From contig JAKQNZ010000071.1 in NCBI GenBank assembly GCA_029565535.1, forward strand, positions 1 through 47,827: 47,827 nucleotides of DNA, given 5' to 3'. The notes beneath the pieces were generated by a model. The model ran no database searches and was not told the origin of the DNA. It worked only from the letters and a program-made list of their open reading frames with translations. This document shows positions 42,100 through 47,827 of the stretch, in pieces. Both the position numbers and the translations under genes were made by a program. How positions within the stretch are numbered: position 1 is the stretch's first letter; each line of letters starts with the position of its first letter. Source of the stretch: Candidatus Cloacimonadota bacterium. GTDB taxonomy: Bacteria; Cloacimonadota; Cloacimonadia; Cloacimonadales; Cloacimonadaceae.

Positions 42100-43415
42100 C
42101 CTTCTGTCCGGGCAATCTCGAAGATCAGATCTTCCTTTGCTTTGGGAAGGGGATTGATCTTATAGGCACGCCTGATCAGGTCGGCAACCTCTTTGGCGGC
42201 TTCAGTACTTGCGGCATGGACTTCGCCAATTTTATCACCCACGGCAAGCTTATCGCCAATCTTGGGATGGAGAAGCGCTCCCGCACTGTAATCGATGGCG
42301 TCGCTTACCACCATCCTGCCCGCTTTGATCCGCACCAAGGCATAGCCTATGGCCCGGGAATCGATACTGTGAACGTAGCCAGCCTGGTCTGCAATAATCG
42401 GCTCCACAACCTTTACTGCGTCAAAAAGGCCGTAGTCATCCAAAACCCTGGGATTCCCACCCTGAGCCTGAATGATCTCGCGGAATTTATCCAAAGCCTT
42501 GCCACTGGAAACGGCATTGTCTATCATTTCTTTGGCGGCCATAAAATCCACTGCCAGGCCTGCACTGATCAGCATCTCAGCCGTTAAAGCAGTAGTAAGC
42601 TCATAGGTATCTGGAAGATATCGTCCCTTCAGATACTCAATCGCCTCGATCATCTCCAGAGCGTTGCCCACGGCGTTTCCCAAAGGGGAATTCATGTTTG
42701 AAAACACTACTGACACTTTTTGCCCAAAGCTCTGTCCTGTATGCATCAAGAGCTCGGCAAGTTCTTTAGCGCGCCTTAGATTGGGCATGAAGGCTCCGCT
42801 GCCCACCTTCAGATCGATCACCAGATGCTTTGCGCCTTCCGCGATCTTCTTGCTCATGATGCTGGCAGTGATCAGCCCCGGGCTTTCCACGGTGGCCGTT
42901 ACATCCCTCAAGGCATAAATGCGTTTGTCAGCGGGCACTAATTCGGCCGATTGGCCAACCAGGGCATAACCGTGTTTATTCACCAACGCAGTGAAGTCCT
43001 GCATGCTGAAGCCGGTCTGGAAGCCGGGAATCGACTCCAGCTTGTCCAGCGTGCCGCCTGTGTGGCCCAGCCCCCGGCCAGAAATCATGGGCACCAAAAG
43101 TCCCAAAGATGCTGCGATGGGAGCCAGCATCAGACTGATCTTGTCTCCGACCCCGCCGGTTGAATGTTTATCCGCCACTGGCAAATGGCCGGAGAAATGA
43201 ATGCTTTTGCCTGATTCGATGTAGCTTTTGGTGAGAGCCGCTATTTCTGGTTTTTCCAGGCCTTGAAAATAGCTGGCCATCAGAAATGCGCTCATCTGGT
43301 ATTCGGCAATTTCTCCCTTCAAATAGCCATTTATAAACCAGTTTATTTCTTCCTGGCTCAATGCCTGGCCATCCCGCTTTTTGAGCAGCAATTCCACAGG
43401 ATTGTATTTTGACAT
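42096..43415 (-). CDS. pdp: Pyrimidine-nucleoside (thymidine/uridine) phosphorylase
   Basis: The enzyme splits thymidine, uridine or deoxyuridine with phosphate into base and (deoxy)ribose 1-phosphate, for nucleoside salvage or catabolism. The 439 residues match the family: PVELLLKKRDGQALSQEEI, phosphate-binding KHSTGGVGDKISL, the signature SGRGLGHTGGTLDKLESIPGF, KKIAEGAKHLVIDLKVGSGAFM and the C-terminal alpha/beta domain IGYALVRIKAGR and AGALLHPKIGDKLAVGD. The length fits type Pdp/DeoA of gram-positive style. It is 10 nt downstream of the PhnE-like gene. Confidence 0.94.
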   Translation of the reverse strand: MSKYNPVELLLKKRDGQALSQEEINWFINGYLKGEIAEYQMSAFLMASYFQGLEKPEIAALTKSYIESGKSIHFSGHLPVADKHSTGGVGDKISLMLAPIAASLGLLVPMISGRGLGHTGGTLDKLESIPGFQTGFSMQDFTALVNKHGYALVGQSAELVPADKRIYALRDVTATVESPGLITASIMSKKIAEGAKHLVIDLKVGSGAFMPNLRRAKELAELLMHTGQSFGQKVSVVFSNMNSPLGNAVGNALEMIEAIEYLKGRYLPDTYELTTALTAEMLISAGLAVDFMAAKEMIDNAVSSGKALDKFREIIQAQGGNPRVLDDYGLFDAVKVVEPIIADQAGYVHSIDSRAIGYALVRIKAGRMVVSDAIDYSAGALLHPKIGDKLAVGDKIGEVHAASTEAAKEVADLIRRAYKINPLPKAKEDLIFEIARTEG

Positions 43416-43425
43416 CTGTAAACCT

Positions 43426-44394
43426 CTAATTTGTAATCAGTTTGGTGCGGATATAACCGCTGAACATATCCATAATCCACACTACCAACGCGATCAGCCA
43501 CATGATCAGACCAACGTTGCGCCAGGCCAGCATTTGCTGCTGCTGATAAAGCGCCAGGCCGATTCCACCCCCGCCCACGAAACCAACAATGGTGGCCATA
43601 CGCACATTGATGTCCCAACGGTAGATGGTAAAAGCCAGATATGGGGCAAGTATCTGCGGAGCAACGGCATAACGCCATACCTGCAGAGTGGAAGCTCCTG
43701 ATGCCTTGATGGCTTCCACGGGGCCAGGGTCGATGTTTTCAATCTGTTCGCTGTATAGCTTGATCAGAGATGCGATGGAATGGATCCACAAAGCCAGCAT
43801 GCCGGCAAAAGGACCGATGCCCACCCACACACAGAAGATGATCGCCCAAACAATCGCCTCGATGCTGCGAAAGATAGTGGATAACGTTCTGATGAAAATG
43901 TAAACCAGCTTCGAGAGAGGGGAACCAGACATCAGGTTCTTCGCGGCAAAGAAAGACAGCACAAAGGCAAAGGGAATCGCAAACATCGTGGCCAATAGCG
44001 CCAGGTAAATGGTCTCCATCAGGGCCGCCAGCATCGGCACTAGCTGCTCTGGATCGGGACTGAAGATGCCGCTTAGAATGCTCTGTGTATTGGCAGCCTG
44101 CGTAAAGAAGGCCACCGGCTTCACTTCCACGATCACCCAGGCCATGATGAAGCTTACCAAAACGCCCAATCCTGCCTCGATTTTCCAGACACTGCCCTCA
44201 CCGGCTCTTCCCAGCAGCTTGTATCCCAAGTTGCTTTTACCCGGCAGCAGCAAAAAAGCAGGCAACAAAGGTAAAGCCAATATGGCATAGCCGGGTATGG
44301 CAACGCCGTAAACCCTTAGGACAAACCAGCTTGCACAGGCGATGAGGTAAAGGTAAAAGGCATATTCCAGCCCAAGTGTTTTAATGAATTTCAT
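43426..44394 (-). CDS. phnE: PhnE-like ABC transporter permease
   Basis: An inner-membrane permease of about 322 residues from ATG 44394 (the frame continues to TTG 44427). The first ~110 residues give extra hydrophobic helices; the C-terminal core is a binding-protein-dependent permease domain with the ATPase-contact loop VEAIKASGASTLQVWRYAVAPQILAPYLAFTIYRWDINVRMATIVGFVGGGGIG, typical of PhnE. Phosphonate, phosphite or phosphate-ester uptake is the family role; the substrate here is unknown. The partner ATPase (PhnC) and binding protein (PhnD) are not next to it: the upstream neighbour is an AAA/DUF4143 ATPase gene. Confidence 0.88.
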   Translation of the reverse strand: MKFIKTLGLEYAFYLYLIACASWFVLRVYGVAIPGYAILALPLLPAFLLLPGKSNLGYKLLGRAGEGSVWKIEAGLGVLVSFIMAWVIVEVKPVAFFTQAANTQSILSGIFSPDPEQLVPMLAALMETIYLALLATMFAIPFAFVLSFFAAKNLMSGSPLSKLVYIFIRTLSTIFRSIEAIVWAIIFCVWVGIGPFAGMLALWIHSIASLIKLYSEQIENIDPGPVEAIKASGASTLQVWRYAVAPQILAPYLAFTIYRWDINVRMATIVGFVGGGGIGLALYQQQQMLAWRNVGLIMWLIALVVWIMDMFSGYIRTKLITN

Positions 44395-44428
44395 AAGAAA
44401 ACAATTTTCGCCGTGGCCAGCAAGCACG

Positions 44429-45766
44429 TCAAGGAAAAAACTCCAACTTCAGGTAATCGAAAAGCCATGGCGTAAGCGCCAGAGGTAAATTCAACAAGCG
44501 AAATGCTTTCCCGTTTGGAGTAGTAAGCTTCTCCAGCTTGTATTCGCCATCATAGATTCGCACAGCAAAGTCAAGGGGACTGATGTCCATAAAGATAAAC
44601 AGCGATTTAAGCGTCCCTGTTTTGCCTGCTTTTACTTCCACAGGAATCAGCATTCCCTTCCAGGGCAATATAAAATCAAGCTCCGCGGTTGAGCTGCGGA
44701 CATCTCTTTTCCAGTAAGCAACATCGAATCCTACTTTCTGTTCCATAGCCATCAACATTTGTCCCACAAGCACTTCCATCGCTGCTCCCTTGTATATTGA
44801 ATTTAGGTTTTTGCTCCCGAAATAGTCTGCCATTACCTGTGCCTGGACGTTTAACAGGCCGATATCCAGGTAAAGCAGTTTCGGACGTTTTTTCTTTTGG
44901 GGAAATGAGGGAAGTTCCGTACTTGTATAGGGATATAGCAGCTTGAACATTCGGCAAAGCTCCAGGATTTCCAGAGCGTTTTTTACACTCAAGCTGCGAT
45001 AGCTCGAGCCCCCAAAACCTTCAAAACTTATTTGCTTACCAACTTCTAGGTAAGCTGTATTCATCACATGTCTTAGCACTTGTGCTTGATCCGGCGTTCT
45101 GGTGTATTTGATCATATCGTTGCGATAAGATTCCATGATGGCGTTCAGATTATCCCTTACCAGCACAATGTCATTCGTTTTCAACCAAAGCATCACCGCT
45201 TCCGGCAAGCCCCCGATCAGCGCGTATTTCAAAAATATGTCTCTGATCACGGGGTGTGAATAATTCGGAAAGGGAAACTCCAGCTGCAGAATATCCTTGC
45301 GGCCGGTTGCAAGCAGAAATTCATCAAAACTTAAGGGGTGCATCCAAAGAAATTGCACTCTTCCAACCGGAATCTCCAGCCTTTCCCGCTGTAGATACAG
45401 CTCCAAAAGCGATCCCGAAGCTATTACATAGAGATGGGGCATGTTTTCGTAAAAAAAACGCAGGCTCGCCATGGCCAGGCTGGATCCCTGGATTTCGTCG
45501 ATGAAGAGCAACACTCTGCCGATTGGTTTTTTGCCTTTTTTCAGTAGTATCAGATTGTAGAGATCGTTCACATTTTTATAGTTTTCAAATAGCTCTTTGT
45601 CTTCAGGAATTTCCATGTTCAGCTCGATATAGGTATCAAAATCCTGGCTGAACATTCGGACGGCAGTGGTTTTCCCAACCTGCCTGGCCCCCCGCAAAAT
45701 GAGCACTTTGCGATAATCCGATTCTGCCCAGTTTCTCAGGCTGTCCAGTATTGTTCTTTGCAACAT
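44429..45766 (-). CDS. AAA ATPase with DUF4143 (ATP-binding protein of the ArcOG/COG1373 type)
   Basis: The start is ATG 45766: GAGGT lies 5 nt upstream and a TTGACA/TATGTT promoter sits at 45795-45822; the frame runs on to 45937 through a repeat array, which lies upstream of that promoter. The protein has 445 residues: Walker A RGARQVGKTTAV (about residue 25), Walker B VLLFIDEIQGS, sensor VIASGSLLE, GRVQFLWMHPLSFDEFL, then the C-terminal DUF4143 region ending in a PD-(D/E)xK nuclease-like core (SSTAELDFILPWKGMLIPVEVKAG: E-x-D then VEVK). Such genes are frequent and mobile in anaerobes; their job is not known, with defence or toxin-type roles suggested. It stops 34 nt before the PhnE-like start. 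Confidence 0.92.
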   Translation of the reverse strand: MLQRTILDSLRNWAESDYRKVLILRGARQVGKTTAVRMFSQDFDTYIELNMEIPEDKELFENYKNVNDLYNLILLKKGKKPIGRVLLFIDEIQGSSLAMASLRFFYENMPHLYVIASGSLLELYLQRERLEIPVGRVQFLWMHPLSFDEFLLATGRKDILQLEFPFPNYSHPVIRDIFLKYALIGGLPEAVMLWLKTNDIVLVRDNLNAIMESYRNDMIKYTRTPDQAQVLRHVMNTAYLEVGKQISFEGFGGSSYRSLSVKNALEILELCRMFKLLYPYTSTELPSFPQKKKRPKLLYLDIGLLNVQAQVMADYFGSKNLNSIYKGAAMEVLVGQMLMAMEQKVGFDVAYWKRDVRSSTAELDFILPWKGMLIPVEVKAGKTGTLKSLFIFMDISPLDFAVRIYDGEYKLEKLTTPNGKAFRLLNLPLALTPWLFDYLKLEFFP

Positions 45767-45794
45767 GATTACCTCATATACCGTAATACATAAC

Positions 45795-45822
45795 AACATA
45801 ATCAGTTTTGGTTTTATGTCAA
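45795..45822 (-). promoter_or_regulatory. Promoter of the DUF4143 ATPase gene
   Basis: TTGACA (45822-45817), 16-bp spacer, TATGTT (45800-45795) on the minus strand, about 30 bp before the ATG at 45766. The -35 box is part of the repeat core of unit 1 of the 33-bp array. Confidence 0.55.
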
Positions 45823-45941
45823 GGTAATTATTAGCATGACAGTGTATAAATACAAGGCAATTTATCAGTGATTCAGGTGTATATTCAAGGTAATTTTTAC
45901 AGGGTTTATGTGTAATCTCAAGGCAATCTGCCTGCAAAGAT
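45810..45941 (-). repeat. 33-bp-period repeat array (4 units) upstream of the DUF4143 ATPase
   Basis: The core CAAGGYAAT on the plus strand starts at 45820, 45853, 45886 and 45919, exactly 33 bp apart. Flanks are partly conserved (TGTRTA before, TTTA or CAG after). Units 1 and 3 carry CAAGGT, units 2 and 4 CAAGGC, so a 66-bp higher-order repeat is likely. On the coding strand the core reads ATTRCCTTG and, in unit 1, supplies the -35 box. Confidence 0.85.
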
Positions 45942-46144
45942 GGTCAAAATCCACGGCTGTTTTCATGTTTTGAGAAACTGCGAGAAGATAGCATCACATG
46001 CTTCAAAACTGCTTTAAAAACGAGTTTGGGATTTTAGTCTGCATAGGCTTCAGTCAACCTGCACTAACTTTGGGAGTTAGTGTTGCTGTTTTAGAAAGAC
46101 ACTCCTGAAGTGTTTAGCGAAAACTAAACCTTTCAAGGGTTTCT

Positions 46145-46352
46145 CACAATAGGCGGTGGCTTCAGCCACCGTGTATTGCGCCCAAAGACAACATGTTAAC
46201 CCCATTCATAGGGTTTCTCACCATCTCCGGTTGCTTTAGCTGCCGGAAACATCTCCCGCCGGTTAAAACCGACGGAAATGGTGAGAAACTCAGGGAGCTA
46301 TATATCTGCAGCGCAATACCTTTACACGGTGGCTAAAGCCACCGCCTATTGT
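46145..46352. repeat. Nested inverted-repeat element (GGCTAAAGCC type)
   Basis: The outer arms CACAATAGGCGGTGGCTTCA... (46145-46181) and its near-perfect complement (46311-46352) enclose a second pair GTTTCTCACCAT/ATGGTGAGAAAC (46213-46224, 46278-46289) and two local hairpins (CCGG-TTGCTTTAGCTG-CCGG and CCGCCGGTT-AAAA-CCGACGG). GGTGGCTAAAGCCACC-like words resemble REP palindromes handled by RAYT transposases. The flanks (46020-46140) hold two more hairpins. I see no gene in 45942-46595. Confidence 0.85.
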
Positions 46353-46595
46353 GAAGTATCCTCTGATGAGGATTACCCAGAAAGCCACACTGCCGAAAGC
46401 ACTACCCAAGGGATAAATGGCCATAACTTCTGACTAGCAATCGTTTCTTGTTTATACGATTAGCGAAGCTACAAACATTCTGCGACCCAAACCAAAGGAA
46501 TATCAAAGCATTAAACTACAACCATGGCAAGAAAGAACTTGACGCAAAAACACTATCTGAATACCATGTAAGAAAAGAATTTCGAGGAGATATGT

Positions 46596-46931
46596 ATGAA
46601 AAAGGCAACCAAGAGAATTCTGATCGGGCTTGGCGCAACAGCTGTAGCAGCTTTGGGAGCTGTGGTAGCTAAAAAGGGTATGCAAATGCTGGAATTGAAC
46701 AGCAAACTCGATCTTTCGGCCATCCTAAGCGAGCAGTTCCCGGATGTGGAAACGTGGTCTATCAGTTCGGTGATATTTCCCAATACTATTGCCACAACGG
46801 TCATTTGCCCGGCTGAACTGCTAGCCGAAAACCCGGATGCTGAGGAAAAGATAAAACTAATCTGCCTGGAAAAAGTCCCAGAACTGGCTACTATAAGATT
46901 CTCGCTGAAACTTAAGGCGAAAAAAAGCTGA
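46596..46931 (+). CDS. Small membrane-anchored hypothetical protein
   Basis: A 111-residue protein; ATG 46596 follows GAGGAG at 7 nt. The basic N terminus and hydrophobic helix (residues about 8-27, ILIGLGATAVAALGAVVAKK) suggest a membrane anchor or uncleaved signal. The rest is a small alpha/beta domain with an acidic centre (LAENPDAEEKIKLICLEKVPEL) and a Lys-rich tail. No family is recognised. It follows the long repeat region. Confidence 0.7.
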   Translation: MKKATKRILIGLGATAVAALGAVVAKKGMQMLELNSKLDLSAILSEQFPDVETWSISSVIFPNTIATTVICPAELLAENPDAEEKIKLICLEKVPELATIRFSLKLKAKKS

Positions 46932-47025
46932 GATACATCATCCATAAATATGGACAATATATTAAACTTGACGAGAATAGAGATATCATATCAATTGTCT
47001 AAAGATCAGAAATAAGGTTGATTCA

Positions 47026-47124
47026 ATGCAGACCCTTAGGTGTGAAATGCAATTCGGTGGAAAGCATACCAATGTAAACAATGTATCAGCTATGTGCTAT
47101 GAACAGAGCGAGGAAATAGCGTAG
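47026..47124 (+). CDS. Possible 32-codon small ORF
   Basis: ATG 47026 follows AAGG by 8 nt and the frame ends with TAG at 47124. It contains two cysteines and no known motif. It lies in the leader of the next gene and could be a chance ORF. Confidence 0.2.
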   Translation: MQTLRCEMQFGGKHTNVNNVSAMCYEQSEEIA

Positions 47125-47160
47125 AAGAGGAAAATACAGAAATAATTACAGGAGGATAAA

Positions 47161-47827
47161 ATGAAAGCGAGCAAAATATTACTACTTATTGTGTTATCGC
47201 TGCCGCTAAGCTATTTAATAGCAGGAACCCCAAGAGCTTATCTGCAAAAATGTAGTCTGGATAATGGTCAGATGCCCCCGGTAACTAATACAGGAAATAC
47301 CATGAGCCCAGATTATATTGTTACTGCGGATATCTTAGAAACTGCTGATGAAATGATAACTACTCAGAATCCTGCTCCAGCTGGTTACACCTACAAAGAA
47401 GCCACAATATTGAGAATCTGCCGGGCAGGCACAAACCCTAATTTCTATACTGCCACATTCTTACAACTTGGCACTTTTCCAACCCAATGGCATGCTGGAG
47501 AAACTCTTAGAATGAACGTTCAATACATCCCTACCGGAGCGGCAACAAGCTGGGATTTGCAAATCCCAGCCGGAACAACTTCAATTATTATTACAAACCC
47601 AGCCCAGGTTATACCACCTTTCTCATTTGGGCCGGCTACCAATCCTTATCCTGCCGATGGTGTTAATCTGGATCTCGCATCGGGGAGCACTTTAGATCTG
47701 TCATGGACCAGCGTTGGCCAGGCTGATGGCTATAAGCTTTATTGGAATGGCGCAACAGAATACATTGAGCTTACAGAGCCAACTTGGACAACACCTGTCC
47801 TTTTGACCGGGGCTTACAGCTGGAGGG
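47161..47827 (+). CDS. Secreted protein with Fn3-like domain, N-terminal part
   Basis: The gene runs off the right edge; 222 codons are visible. ATG 47161 has a strong AGGAGG 6 nt upstream. A signal peptide (MKASKILLLIVLSLPLSYLIAG) is followed by a beta-rich region of about 130 residues with no clear family, then an Fn3-like module: NPYPADGVNLDLASGSTLDL, WTSVGQADGYKLYWNG, TTPVLLTGAYSWR, as is common in surface proteins of this group that end in T9SS-like tails. It probably has its own promoter: a TTGACG box lies near 46965. Confidence 0.85.
   Translation, partial: MKASKILLLIVLSLPLSYLIAGTPRAYLQKCSLDNGQMPPVTNTGNTMSPDYIVTADILETADEMITTQNPAPAGYTYKEATILRICRAGTNPNFYTATFLQLGTFPTQWHAGETLRMNVQYIPTGAATSWDLQIPAGTTSIIITNPAQVIPPFSFGPATNPYPADGVNLDLASGSTLDLSWTSVGQADGYKLYWNGATEYIELTEPTWTTPVLLTGAYSWR

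Noticed and set aside
45810-45941. CRISPR array
   Set aside because: The 33-bp period has only a 9-12 bp conserved core, diverged flanks and no cas genes; it fits operator-like or tandem repeats better.
46448-46672. 74-codon ORF overlapping the small membrane protein gene
   Set aside because: No ribosome-binding site, and it overlaps the better supported ATG 46596 frame, which has GAGGAG.

Overview
This window looks like a chromosomal segment of an anaerobic, diderm, fermentative bacterium. I infer Candidatus Cloacimonadota (the Cloacimonas group) or a close FCB-superphylum relative. The clues are secreted proteins with FlgD/T9SS-like C-terminal tails (NPFNPSTTI type), a gingipain-family (C25) gene, a UPF0164/PorV-like barrel, a monomeric-type [FeFe] hydrogenase, ribonuclease HIII and acetate kinase. 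No phylogenetic search was possible. There is no sign of a plasmid, phage or transposase; this is mostly housekeeping and cell-surface genes with repeat-rich gaps.

Layout. 1-3005 (minus): start of a secreted subtilase (cut by the window edge), then dxr preceded by an overlapping outer-membrane barrel gene. 3066-5924: a CAU tRNA, a TonB-domain lipoprotein, nadC with a possible attenuator leader, a coiled-coil zinc-ribbon protein and the RNase P RNA. 6001-10175: exported protein, C_GCAxxG_C_C protein, copper P-type ATPase, GNAT acetyltransferase. 10275-13480: [FeFe] hydrogenase and a divergent radical SAM protein. 13487-16504 (minus): folC-rnhC-EamA operon. 16589-18328 (minus): rubrerythrin, lytic transglycosylase, pilin-like protein. 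18411-23079: ABC ATPase and a Fur-feoB-feoA iron operon with two Fur-box-like sites. 23293-23468: two tRNA-Val. 23751-31367: secreted proteins, ackA, a 972-residue hybrid histidine kinase, an S4 protein, and a gluzincin-TM-ArsC fusion. 31599-36477: a broken C25 peptidase gene. 36545-41899 (minus): outer-membrane protein, M14 carboxypeptidase, antiporter-PTS IIA fusion. 42096-45766 (minus): pyrimidine phosphorylase, PhnE-like permease, AAA/DUF4143 ATPase. 46596-47827: a small membrane protein and the start of a secreted protein.

The genes suggest acetate-forming, hydrogen-producing fermentation (ackA, hydA), regulated ferrous-iron uptake, copper export, and a large investment in secreted proteases and surface proteins.

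The most notable observations are: (1) a periplasmic HExxH protease domain joined through a membrane helix to a cytoplasmic arsenate-reductase-type domain; (2) an 8-bp tandem repeat inside feoB, whose copy number would shift the frame; (3) a 33-bp-period repeat array overlapping the promoter of the DUF4143 ATPase; (4) a terminator/antiterminator candidate in front of nadC; (5) an internal deletion that removes most of a C25 catalytic domain; and (6) several families of dispersed palindromic or hairpin repeats.
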